This document shows positions 10,423 through 19,570 of a DNA stretch of 64,000 bases, one piece after another. The stretch's first letter is position 1. Every line of letters begins with the position of its first letter. The notes under the pieces are model-generated. The model made no database searches and had not been told where the DNA came from. It worked only from the letters and a program-made list of their open reading frames with translations. The position numbers and the translations under genes were made by a program. This stretch comes from Thecamonas trahens ATCC 50062 (taxonomy: Eukaryota > Apusozoa > Apusomonadida > Apusomonadidae), in contig NW_013657631.1 in the NCBI RefSeq assembly GCF_000142905.1, positions 144,165 through 208,164 on the forward strand, in the 5' to 3' direction.

Positions 10423-10441
10423 GGGGGGGGGGGGGGGGGGA
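10423..10441. repeat. G homopolymer
   Basis: Run of about 18 G with one A near its end, in the intergenic stretch upstream of the Lys-rich gene. Confidence 0.7.
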
Positions 10442-10542
10442 GGGGGTTGACTGTGATGGTGGGAGTTGTGTATATCATGAGCACCGTCACCATTACTATC
10501 ATATCATACCCATCATCATGCTCATTGTCATCAGTATCATCA

Positions 10543-10852
10543 CATCACCATCACCATCACCATCACCACCACCATGCCCACCACCATCACCATCACCATC
10601 ACCACCACCATGCCCACCACCATCACCATCACCATCACCACCACCATGCCCACCACCATCACCATCACCATGCCCATCACCATCACCACCCCCACCCCCA
10701 CCCCCACCATCACCATGCCCACCACCACCACCATGCCCATCACCATGCCCATCACCACCATCACCATGCCCATCACCATGCCCATCACCATCACCACCCC
10801 CACCCCCACCCCCACCATCACCATGCCCATCACCATGCCCATCACCATCCCC
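10543..10852. repeat. CAT/CAC triplet minisatellite with GCC punctuation
   Basis: About 310 bases built from CAC and CAT triplets interrupted by GCC. The first part is three perfect copies of a 36-base unit (12 triplets). The second part has a higher-order repeat containing a CCCCCA-type block occurring twice, near 10684-10708 and 10796-10816. Translated, it gives His/Pro/Ala homopolymers in every frame, with no supporting gene context, so it is treated as non-coding. Confidence 0.85.
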
Positions 10853-11476
10853 CCTCCCCCTCATCCGCCAATCACGGCTGACAGCCCTCGCTGAGTCACA
10901 CCCCACTCAGACACCTGCCCCCTTGCCACCCTCCCTGAAAACACTTTGAAGGGAGTGATGGAGGCTTCGATCCGCCCCTCCCTCTGTCGTAGTTCAGGGC
11001 AGTTGGGCCTGAGTGTGCAGATCGCACTGTACCCACAGCTCATTTCAAGTCCCCCCGTAATAACCCCTACAACCTGCAAGCCGCTTGAAACCTAAGCGGA
11101 CTTAACAATTGATCCTTCTTGAGACAATCCATTGAGAGCCTCTGGCCGAATGCACACGCTAGACACGAGACCACGGTCCCGCGGCAGAAGAGAGATGGCG
11201 AGATCCCTCCTCGCGCGGGTGCATTTCCTCACCCCCGTCGCTACAACCCACACCCAACGCGCTGCCGCCTCCGCGATCGCCTCACGCCGCGGACGACAAC
11301 TGACAATAAAGGACNNNNNNNNNNNNNNNNNNNNNNNNNNNNNNNNNNNNNNNNNNNNNNNNNNNNNNNNNNNNNNNNNNNNNNNNNNNNNNNNNNNNNN
11401 NNNNNNNNNNNNNNGCCCTCCGTGCTCGACGTCACACCCACCTCCCCCCCCCCCCCACCCCCACCCCCACCAACCC
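10853..11476. other. Unassigned sequence flanking the assembly gap
   Basis: Between the minisatellite and the next gene the sequence is complex (not simple repeat) from about 10870 to 11314. It has no convincing open frame, and no tRNA or rRNA I recognise. An AATAAA occurs at 11306-11311 just before the gap. After the gap there is a C-rich stretch up to the ATG at 11477. Confidence 0.4.
11315..11414. other. Assembly gap (100 N)
   Basis: Exactly 100 N bases, the usual placeholder for a scaffold gap of unknown length. Sequence on both sides may belong to the 5' region of the transporter that starts at 11477. Confidence 0.98.
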
Positions 11477-13366
11477 ATGGGAAGACGCAAACACGGCTAC
11501 GCCCGCCTCCCGCAGTCTCGTCACTCTCGCGAGCCAGGCCCTCCCTCAGCCTCCTCACCCTCCCCCACCTCCTCCTTGCCCTCCCCGCCCTCCTCCTCCT
11601 CCTCCGCACCAGCAGCCGCAGCAGCAACAGGAGGAGGAGGACAGTCGTCAGTGGTCTCAGCATCGTCGCAGACTGCTTTGTCTGCAACTGCTCGTGGGGG
11701 ATCAATCTCCTCGCTCTCCTCGCAATCAGGTCCAACTCGACCTCCTGCATCCGCTGGTCACTCATCGCCCACTCGTCGGTCTCCTGCTGCTCGTCTCCTG
11801 GCTCCGCTCTCGGCTACATGCTCATCGGCTGTCATGATCTGTGCCCTTGCTGGCTCGGCCCTGACTGGCGGTCGGCTGAGTGGTCGCTCGGGGAGAAGCG
11901 CTCCACCGCAGTGTTGTCGATCGGTGTTCTACGGATGGCTCATCGCGCTCGTCTGCGGCTATCAGTACTTTCTCTCCGGCCCTGGCCAGACCTACGGTGT
12001 CTCGCAGTTCCTTCCGGCCTACGGCCAGTCATTTGGCCTCTCTGCAGCGCGGCTCTCGCTTTTGTATGCCATTGCCACCGCCGCCTCGGGCTTTACCCTG
12101 CCTATCATGGGCAGAGTCGTCGATCGCATGGGCGTCAAGCGGGCGTCGCTTCTGGTTGCGGTCGCCTTTGCCCTCGTCTGTGTCTTCAACGCCTCGCTGC
12201 TCTCGGGTGAGGTCACCATGCTCCTTTCGTTCTACCTTCTGCGCTTCCTCGGCCAGGGCTCGATGACCCTTCTGCCCAAGACCCTGCTCCCGCAGTGGTT
12301 TGTGGAGAAGCGCGGACGGGCCTTTGCCCTCGTCAACATCGGCTCGTTTGGCGGCTCGACCGTCTTTCCGGTCGTCCTAACTGCGCTCATCAGCGGGCTC
12401 GGCTGGCGCAAGACCTGGTTCATCCTCGCCCTCATCCTCCTTGCTACCTTTGTCCCGCTCGTGCTCTTTGTCGTTGTCGACGCGCCGGAGCACATCGGCC
12501 TCCTCCCCGATGGCGCCACCCTCTCCCACAACCGCACTCCGCCGCCGCTGGCGGACCAGGCCACAGCTGCGCTGCTGCGGGTCCGGCCGGGTGAGGAGCC
12601 TGATTCCGAGTCGGACGACGACGAGCCCGAGTACCTCGTCCCGCCCGGCTTTGAGATCTCGTGGACGCGTGCCCAGGCCATGCAGACCCGGACCTTCTAC
12701 TTGCTACTCGCCTGCAACGCCCAACGTGCTGCTGTCAACACCGCCATCACCTTTTTCCTGCACCCAATGCTCACCCGCCGCGGCATGACTGACATCCAGG
12801 CGGCGCTGGTGCTCTCGGTGCAGGCCGCGGTCGGCTTTCCCATGACCCTTGTCGCCGGCGTCCTCGCCGACCGGGTTCCGCTCCGGTACATCCTCTCGGC
12901 CACATACCTGACCCAGGCCCTGTTCCTCACCGTCATGGCCTATGCGTCTACCGTCGGTCTCGCCGTTGTCGCCGCCGTCCTCTGGGGCATTGCCGGTGGC
13001 CTGGAGCAGATCGGGTTCAACGTAGTCTGGCCCAACTACTACGGCCGCAAGCACGTCGGCGGCATCGTCTCCATCTCCATCTCGGTCATGGTGCTAGGCT
13101 CGGCCATCGGCCCGCTGGCTTTTGCGCTCCTCCGCGACTCGGTCGGCTCCTACCGTGACGCCATCCTATACATCGTGCCTCTTGCTCTCGTTTGCTCCGC
13201 CCTGGCCTACGGTGCAGCCAAACCCCGCATCCGCGACTCGGGCCTCGCCCCGCTCGACTTTTACGATGACGACCTGGTCATGCGCAACCCGGCGCGCCAG
13301 TCGCTGCTCCCACTCACCCGTCCGCCACTCGTTGCCACCGACGACTCGCTGGAGGAGGTCGACTAG
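11477..13366 (+). CDS. MFS transporter, monocarboxylate (SLC16)/OFA-like
   Basis: Predicted 629-residue plasma-membrane carrier. A Ser/Pro/Ala-rich cytosolic N-tail (~125 residues) is followed by 12 likely membrane segments. The first helix has FYGWLIALVCGYQYFL and the loop after helix 2 has MGRVVDRMGVKRAS, the typical GRxxDRxGxR/K motif A. FLGQGSMTLLPKTLLPQWF and EKRGRAFALVNIGSFGG match the monocarboxylate/oxalate-formate class. The central loop is acidic (EPDSESDDDEPEYL), and the second half repeats motif A weakly as AGVLADRVPLRY. The ATG at 11477 is the first in frame after the gap, though an upstream exon hidden in the gap cannot be excluded. The substrate is unknown. Its TAG overlaps the stop codon of the next gene. 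Confidence 0.75.
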   Translation: MGRRKHGYARLPQSRHSREPGPPSASSPSPTSSLPSPPSSSSSAPAAAAATGGGGQSSVVSASSQTALSATARGGSISSLSSQSGPTRPPASAGHSSPTRRSPAARLLAPLSATCSSAVMICALAGSALTGGRLSGRSGRSAPPQCCRSVFYGWLIALVCGYQYFLSGPGQTYGVSQFLPAYGQSFGLSAARLSLLYAIATAASGFTLPIMGRVVDRMGVKRASLLVAVAFALVCVFNASLLSGEVTMLLSFYLLRFLGQGSMTLLPKTLLPQWFVEKRGRAFALVNIGSFGGSTVFPVVLTALISGLGWRKTWFILALILLATFVPLVLFVVVDAPEHIGLLPDGATLSHNRTPPPLADQATAALLRVRPGEEPDSESDDDEPEYLVPPGFEISWTRAQAMQTRTFYLLLACNAQRAAVNTAITFFLHPMLTRRGMTDIQAALVLSVQAAVGFPMTLVAGVLADRVPLRYILSATYLTQALFLTVMAYASTVGLAVVAAVLWGIAGGLEQIGFNVVWPNYYGRKHVGGIVSISISVMVLGSAIGPLAFALLRDSVGSYRDAILYIVPLALVCSALAYGAAKPRIRDSGLAPLDFYDDDLVMRNPARQSLLPLTRPPLVATDDSLEEVD

Positions 13367-15315
13367 AGTGTCAAGTGCATCACCCCGTCAGCGTGCGGCC
13401 CGATCGCCCGCCGCAGCGCCGCCCACGCCCCGGCCGGCGCGCTCCACCCTCTCAACTCGAGGCACTCGAGGCTCGGCCACGACGTGGCCTCATCATGCGG
13501 CTGTGGATTGCGAGACGCAATGTAGGCCCCCAAGGCAGGATCGATATCAGTGTAGTCCTGCTCCGGCGCTGCAGTGTCGCCCTGCCCGGTCGCTTCCGTG
13601 GCCACACGAGGTATGCCCAGCGCCAGCTCGACAACACCCGCCGCCCGCCCACGCGGCCTGTGGATCATCGACGACATCCGCAGCATCCGAAGATCCTTGG
13701 CCTTGCGAAGCGCCGTAAACGCTGCAAGCGTTGCGTCCACGTCGCAGCTTCGTCCGTCAGTCTCACATATGGTTACGGCAGTCAGGTTGAGTGAGACGAG
13801 CTGCGGAGCCACCGCCGCAAGTGCATGCAGTGCTGCCGTATCCAGCACATGGTTCAGAACCGGGGCAGTGGTCATCGTCATTAAACCCTTCTCGTTTCGA
13901 TACTTCCGCGGCCAAGAGACGTCGAGCTCAGTGGTCGACGCAGGCAGGCTGGCAAAGACGGCGGTGAGCGGCGCGCCCTCGTGGCTCCAATGAGAGATGA
14001 ACCGGACGTGATGGGCATCAAGACGCTCGAGCTGCGGCGCGGCAGTCAGCAACGACTTCAGGCTCTTGGTTGTCATGCAAGTGTGTGAGATGTCCAGAGT
14101 GACAAGATTGGGCATGGCCGGCCAAGCGGTGTCGTCCGGTTCGGCCAGTGCCACGCAATTGCGGACGTCGAGGTGGACGAGCCCTGCGCCGAGGCGGTCG
14201 AGCATGGCAAAGAGATCTTTGTGCGAGAGCGAGACAAAGTCGGTGACCTGCAGGTTTGTGACATGTGGAAAGTGCGTCGCCAGACGCACGCCGAGCGTGC
14301 CACTGCTCTGGATCGGCGCAAGCAGCCGCGTCCCGTCCGAGAACCGGGTGGCGCGCAGTGTGAGCCGCCACACGTGCGGGCACTGCTCAGCCATGATGTC
14401 GACCATCTTGGGGCTGACAACAAGCGCCGAGAGATCAAGGTGCAGAACCTCGGGGTTGAGGAAGAGCCGCATGGCCTCCCAAGAGAGCGCGCCGTTCTTC
14501 TGCAAAAAGGTAAAAAGCATGGCCAGGAGCTTGGGCGGGAGGCCAGCAGCCACAGCTTCGCGCGCAGACAGTGACCCGCTGGCGAGGCGGTCGCCAAGCA
14601 CGCCCAACACAATGTCGGTGAGACTTGGAACCTGGGCGAGGGTGCGACGACGCGCCGGCTGTTTGTCCGGCGCAAACAAAGACTTGCTGTCACTGGGATG
14701 ATGCACTGCCCGCACCGACTGCAACGAGATGTTGCGCCCGAGGCCGATAGTGCCGCCATCGGCCTCGTCCGTCTCCTTTCCCTTTCCCTTACCCCCCTCC
14801 ACCTCCTCCACTGCCAACGCCGCACTCGGCCCCAACTCGGGCGCCTTCATCGGCACGCGACGGGTAAGAAAGTCGGCCAGAGGCGCCTTTGTCTGCGGCG
14901 ATGATGCCCAGACTCCAAAGCTCGCCGCAGTAGTGACAGGTCTCGCCACGGAAAACTCAAACTTCCGGGCTGTGGCAACCCACGCCGGCTGCCCACCCGG
15001 GCTTCCTTCCGCTTCCACAGCAGCACCATCTGTTGGCCCAGCAGCCTCGGTCCTTTCTCCAGCCACGGCTCCAGCTCCAGCTCCAGACCCAGCCCCTGCT
15101 CCAGACCCAGCCCCAGCCCCTACCCCTGCCGCGTCGCCATTGTCGTCAGGCATCACCAGTCGAAAGCGAGAGTTTCGTTCGGCAGCTGCGGCGAAAGCTT
15201 CCATGGACATGGGATCTCCAACCATGTTGTATGAACTCCTTGATATGGGCGGCGCGCGGACGGAGCCGCACTTGCGGATTCTGGTGACCCGGGCGGATCG
15301 GGTTCTGTAAGACAT
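13363..15315 (-). CDS. Leucine-rich-repeat protein, ZYG11/FBXL-like layout
   Basis: Predicted 650 residues. The first ~230 are Ala/Gly/Pro-rich. A helical block LPPKLLAMLFTFLQKNG then leads into leucine-rich repeats ([89 protein letters not shown]). The helix-plus-LRR start resembles substrate-recognition proteins of ubiquitin ligases (ZYG11/ZER1, FBXL), but a clear F-box or VHL-box is not evident, so that role is inference. The ATG at 15315 is used because the longer frame to 15462 begins at a non-ATG codon. Stop codons of this gene and the convergent transporter share the palindrome CTAG at 13363-13366. Confidence 0.6.
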   Translation of the reverse strand: MSYRTRSARVTRIRKCGSVRAPPISRSSYNMVGDPMSMEAFAAAAERNSRFRLVMPDDNGDAAGVGAGAGSGAGAGSGAGAGAVAGERTEAAGPTDGAAVEAEGSPGGQPAWVATARKFEFSVARPVTTAASFGVWASSPQTKAPLADFLTRRVPMKAPELGPSAALAVEEVEGGKGKGKETDEADGGTIGLGRNISLQSVRAVHHPSDSKSLFAPDKQPARRRTLAQVPSLTDIVLGVLGDRLASGSLSAREAVAAGLPPKLLAMLFTFLQKNGALSWEAMRLFLNPEVLHLDLSALVVSPKMVDIMAEQCPHVWRLTLRATRFSDGTRLLAPIQSSGTLGVRLATHFPHVTNLQVTDFVSLSHKDLFAMLDRLGAGLVHLDVRNCVALAEPDDTAWPAMPNLVTLDISHTCMTTKSLKSLLTAAPQLERLDAHHVRFISHWSHEGAPLTAVFASLPASTTELDVSWPRKYRNEKGLMTMTTAPVLNHVLDTAALHALAAVAPQLVSLNLTAVTICETDGRSCDVDATLAAFTALRKAKDLRMLRMSSMIHRPRGRAAGVVELALGIPRVATEATGQGDTAAPEQDYTDIDPALGAYIASRNPQPHDEATSWPSLECLELRGWSAPAGAWAALRRAIGPHADGVMHLTL

Positions 15316-15549
15316 GGAGACGTGTGGTGGTAGTCCTGAAGGTGAGGGAGGTGGTGGTGATGGTGACTGACTGGCTCGTGTCGCATTTGGGTCAGTGCGA
15401 CTCGATGAACCGACGGGCGAAAAGGCGGTGCCGGTGGGGAGGCCGTGGGATGAGGATGACAAGATCTTGGAGAGGATTAACGTTAGAGGATTGGAGAGGA
15501 GGAGGGGGGGGGGAGGGGGGAGGGAGACGCAGGGAGAGGCAGGGAGAAG

Positions 15550-17624
15550 CTAGTGGTTGAACGGGTCGTCAGGGAACTCGTCGGTCCAGACCGAGTGGAG
15601 CTCCGAGGTGTTGCGCGCATGTTGCTCGGCGGTGTAGTCTGGCCAGGGAACGTGGGCCATGGCCCGGCCGAGGATGCGGCCCATGTCCTGTTCGTAGAGC
15701 GAGGGGAAGATCTGATGCGCATGCCAGATGAGATCGGCGTCGTAAGCGACCGAGATGAACGTCGAGCGCCGGTCCGGGTACTTGGCGGCGAGGAAGAGGA
15801 ACCGCTCGTATGACCGGACAAGGCCGCGGAAGAACGGGGTGTAGCCCGCAGCAAGCGCGTCGGCGCCATCGGCGCCCGTCACGACGTGAAGGCCGGCGAG
15901 CCACTTGCGATCGCGGACAACCTCGGCAGGCGTCATGGTGGCGAGCAGGTTGGCCGAGACAAGGCCGGGCCGGTGCGCGGCGCCGTCCGGGTAGACTTCG
16001 GCGAGATTGACAATGTACTCATCGCCATAAGCCTCGCGCCAGGCGGTGCGCGTCCGCTCGAGGGCAACCTCAACGTCGTAGTCGCTATCGTCGGTGAGGA
16101 GCTTGCCAAACTTGTCGAGCACAATGAGCGGACCGCGACGGTCGACGAGCTTGTGTCGCGCCCGAGGTCCGGCCTCGCTGACGCAGTACGTCTTGTACTC
16201 GCGGGTCCGGATAATGTGCGAGAACCAGACAGCGAGGATGTCGAGCGCAGGGATGAGCGGAGTTCCCCGGCGCGAGCATTGGTAGACTCGAGCTTGAGGA
16301 ACTTCTCATAGCGGTCCATGGCAAGCTCCACGTTGTCTTGGCGTGCGAGCTCGTCCACCGTGTCGATCATGAGAGCCATCTGATAGATGCGGTTGGCCGA
16401 GTCGACGAGGTCTACCGAGACGTTGATGACAGGCTGTGGGCCGGTAGCTGGGTCGGCAGCGGCAATGGGCTCGTGCAGTGCCTCGACGACGTGCGGCGAC
16501 CACGCGTCAAGCAACGGCTCCTTGAGCGAGTAGAACGGGAACCGCCGCATGCCGTCGGCGACGGCGGCGCGCGCCTCGTCGTTAACTCCCGGCGCATCGC
16601 GAACATACACGTCATTGTCAAGGATAGACCGGACGCAGAGCTTGGCAAGCGAGGGAAACTCGGCTGTCGGGCAGGTCAGCCCGGTGTTGTTCTTGATGGA
16701 ATCGGCCCACCACGACGGTGGGGACGCCTGGTTTGGGACAGGCGGCCGACGAGCCAAGTCCGGCTGGGTCGGCAACGGCGGCACGCATGGGGGCGGAATC
16801 AGCCGTTGCGGTGGTGGTGCACATCCAAGCTGTGGTGGGGGTGGAGGGCGGGGCGGGCCAATCGGAATCTGCACCGCCCGCGGCGCACACCCGAGCGGCT
16901 GCTGTGGAAATGGCATGGGAGGCGGGGCACACCCTAGCTGAGGGGGAAGCGGCAGGTCCGGCAACTCTTCCGGCTCCATATCGCAAGCCATAAAGTCAAA
17001 CGACGGAACACGAGTGATGGTAGGTATCTGATCCCGCGAGTCGGGGGGACAAGCATGTGGGGCGGCAACTGGGCGCACGAGACCGGCATGTTGTCAAAGA
17101 TCGAGTCTGGCACTGGAATCGGCTCGTACGGTTGCGCACAGGCAAGAGGCCGGTCAAACTCGGCAAATGGGTTGTCAAGAAGAGTGCTGCCATCAGGCTG
17201 CGGGCATGGCTCCGCGCATGCGACGTTCATAATGAGCTCAGGCTCTTCGTCAAGCGCGACGGGCGCGACGTCGGGTTGGACATCCGCCACATCCTCGACC
17301 GGTTCAGAGCTGGACGGCCCACCGGCATCGTTCTCCAGATCAGAGTTTGTCTGACCTCGCAGCCTGCGGACAAGACCGGCAGTTCGAGTCTTTGATGCCT
17401 TCTGTAGAACGATGCGGTGCTCCGCAGAATGATGTTGACAAAACGCCGCCCGTCACCACACATCGCCAGCCGTCACCCCCACACACGCCACACGCCAGCC
17501 GCGCCACAGGTCATACGCCACAGGTCATACGCCTCATGAGTCATACCACCCCCGAGCACCAAACCACTAATACAACATCCTCACCCGTCTCCTCTACACA
17601 TACCGCGGCCACCTTCTTCAGCAT
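15550..17624 (-). CDS. GRDP-like protein with DUF1399 repeats (two exons, two apparent frameshifts)
   Basis: Predicted ~624 residues. Exon 1 is only 21 bases (M-L-K-K-V-A-A), joined in phase to KASKTRTAGLVRRLRGQ. The N-terminal half is Pro-rich with about six Leu/Val/Ala-x-Cys-Ala-Pro/Gln repeats. The C-terminal half carries two DUF1399-type motifs: MDRYEKFLKLE then LIPALDILAVWFSHIIR, and later SYERFLFLAAKYPD then DADLIWHAHQIFPSLYEQD; the W-x-x-H/HAHQ core is the hallmark of GRDP proteins. The molecular role is unknown; plant members are linked to stress and RNA binding. The frame steps back one base at the C4 tract 16265-16268 and the G6 tract 17043-17048. One added base at each restores continuity across conserved sequence, so they are probably assembly errors. 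Confidence 0.65.
17402..17603 (-). other. Intron of the GRDP-like gene
   Basis: On the minus strand the donor is GTATGT (from 17603) and the acceptor is TTCTACAG (ending 17402), 202 bases, phase 0 on both sides. The rival reading is an exon starting at ATG 17463 with a further one-base frameshift; the intron needs fewer assumptions. Confidence 0.6.
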
Positions 17625-17740
17625 GTCTACGCCCGTGTGCTCTGGCGACAGGTGCCGTTCTCTTCCCCAAAACGGCGGACAGGCGTGACACACGGAGCGA
17701 GTTGGACCACGGCGTGCAATGACCATGTTTATGGCATTGG

Positions 17741-18838
17741 TCACAAAAAGTCGACCGAGAGCCCGGTGAGGGCCTTGAACCGGTTGAAGAGGTTGGACGA
17801 CCAGCCAGTCTTGGTCCGCTCAAAGTCGGAGCGCGGAATGCCGGACTGGCTCAGAGTCAGATCCGTGCCGCCCGACCGCGACGGGGTGAGGGTGAACTCG
17901 ACGCGCGAGTGGTGGCCGGCCGGCCACGACTCGAACCGCCAGTCCTGGACAAGCTTGGTCGGCGCCTCGATGGCCACGTTGGTTCCAGAGACAAGACCCG
18001 AGAACATGGTGAACGCCGCGCCGGCCTCGAGCGGCATCGACGTCGCCGCCTGCGTCACAGCAGACAGCCGGCCCTCGTCAGTGATCCAGGCAAAGACCTC
18101 CTCCGGCGGAAGATCAAAGTGGAGCTTTTGCTTGAACGAGTCGGTCTTCTCACCCGACTTGGTCGAGCCCGTACCCTTGGTTTTGGCCGGTGCCGCCGCC
18201 GCAGGCGCCGCCGCCGCCGCAGGCTCGGTCTCCATGGCCACCTGCGCGGCGCCCGACGCCGGCGGTGCCTTGCTCGCACCCGCACCCGAGGCCTTCTTGG
18301 CACCGGTCGGCTTGGCGTGCTCCCGCAGATCATCCAGCAGCCGCACAAAGAGGTCCACAACAACCGGGCGGACCTTGGCCTTGATGGCGGCGAGCAGCGG
18401 AGCCGCCGCAGAGTTGTTCTTGGTCAGCTTGACGTTGATCTCATAGTCGCCATCCCGCGCGTTCTCCTCGGCAATGTACGGCATGTCGACGGTGCCCTTA
18501 GCCACGACCTCGCCAGGCGTCCCGGCGTTGAGAGTGGCCTTGAACGAGAGGGTGACGGCGACTTCGTAGAACAGATACGTCTTGCCGCGACGATGGGTGA
18601 CGGTCACCTCACCGGTGAACGACTTGACCTTTGTCACCGTTGCCTCCATGCCTCCGCTCCCATCCAGCAGCACAGCGCCCGTCGCCAGCTCCTCATAATG
18701 GCTCGTTGCCCACTTGCTCATGTCGCGCTCCTCCCAGTGCCACCCACCGACATTGCGCCCATCCTCACGCTCCTGCACAATCCACCGCTCATCACCCTCG
18801 TCGATCTTAGCCTGAACCCCCCTCCCCCCATGCCACAT
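17741..18838 (-). CDS. AHSA1: Activator of Hsp90 ATPase (AHA1)
   Basis: Predicted 365-residue cytosolic co-chaperone that binds Hsp90 and stimulates its ATPase. The N-terminal Aha1_N domain begins DEGDERWIVQERED and contains NVGGWHWEERD, matching the family's NxNNWHW motif. An Ala/Pro/Lys linker near residues 190-230 separates it from a C-terminal AHSA1/START-like domain (LHFDLPPEEVFAWITDEGR to the end). The ATG at 18838 sits closest to the conserved start; another in-frame ATG lies at 18859, and the open frame continues to 18970 without conservation. No introns or frameshifts are needed. It is transcribed toward the GRDP gene, 116 bases upstream of that gene's start. Confidence 0.88.
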   Translation of the reverse strand: MWHGGRGVQAKIDEGDERWIVQEREDGRNVGGWHWEERDMSKWATSHYEELATGAVLLDGSGGMEATVTKVKSFTGEVTVTHRRGKTYLFYEVAVTLSFKATLNAGTPGEVVAKGTVDMPYIAEENARDGDYEINVKLTKNNSAAAPLLAAIKAKVRPVVVDLFVRLLDDLREHAKPTGAKKASGAGASKAPPASGAAQVAMETEPAAAAAPAAAAPAKTKGTGSTKSGEKTDSFKQKLHFDLPPEEVFAWITDEGRLSAVTQAATSMPLEAGAAFTMFSGLVSGTNVAIEAPTKLVQDWRFESWPAGHHSRVEFTLTPSRSGGTDLTLSQSGIPRSDFERTKTGWSSNLFNRFKALTGLSVDFL

Positions 18839-19570
18839 GAGTCCATGCCCGATCGACATACCCGATATGCCTCGACGCCCACCCACCCAGCGAGTACCCA
18901 GCGAGCACCCAGCGAGCACCCAGCTCCGACAAGGCGGGGGGGGGGGACGATCTGGCTGGGCATAGTCCATACAGAAGACACAGCCACAGCCACAGCCATA
19001 CCCGAGCCAGCCCCCACACCTATTATATATCCCTCCACTCCAACCATCCCCCCTCCCCTCCCTGTATTCATCCCTGTACCCCCAATCCCTTCCCCTTCCC
19101 CGTTTCCCTTTCGCTCGGTCGCGGTCTCTTCCATGTCGGCCTTCACGAAGCCGATCGATCCTCCTTCCTCCCCCCCACCCCCCGGGTCACCCAGCCAGCC
19201 AGCCACAAACACATCCGTAGTCAACACACACTATAAACTACACACATATAAAGTATATATTATGCTACTCCATCACGTAAGGTAGTATGTTGGGATGTTT
19301 GCGTACCATCGCTTTCTGATTCCGTCTGTGGGAATGCGTTGAGTGTCCCCGCCCTCTCTCTTGCTCTCTCTCCGGACTCGCTCGTCTGTCCTCGCCCGCC
19401 GTCCCGACTATCACTCGGTCGATGCGATTGGCTGTGTCGTAGCGAGGGGTTGGTCAGGGAGAGGCAAAGACAGCAGTGGCAACATGGGAACTGGCCGACA
19501 TTATGTTCAAGCCAAACAAGATCTACTTGGTCTTTGGGTTTTAGAGCGGGCGGGCAGGTATGTTGGGGTT
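18839..19570. other. Intergenic region with AT-rich islands
   Basis: This 732-base interval separates the AHA1 start (-) from the 3' end of the DHHC-like gene (-). It contains short AT islands unusual for this GC-rich window: TATTATATAT at 19021-19030 and a CTATAAACT...TATAAAGTATATATTATG stretch at about 19229-19263. It also has C runs near 19173-19183. No gene was found in it. Confidence 0.5.
19021..19030 (-). promoter_or_regulatory. Possible TATA-like element upstream of AHA1
   Basis: Read on the minus strand this is ATATATAATA, 183 bases upstream of the AHA1 ATG, in an otherwise GC-rich region. This is position and composition only; no transcription start is known. Confidence 0.2.

Noticed and set aside
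10540-10881. Open frames through the CAT/CAC minisatellite giving His-, Pro- or Met/Val-rich proteins
   Set aside because: The repeat is open in several frames on both strands; no start context, homology or flanking coding sequence supports any of them.
10870-11314. Possible rRNA, tRNA or snRNA gene near the gap
   Set aside because: No 5S, tRNA T-loop/anticodon layout or snRNA signature box could be found by eye; a covariance-model scan would decide.
17227-17463. Start of the GRDP-like gene at ATG 17463
   Set aside because: It would need an extra one-base correction near 17404; the exon at 17624-17604 with a clean GT-AG intron keeps phase without it, so this is kept only as the alternative.
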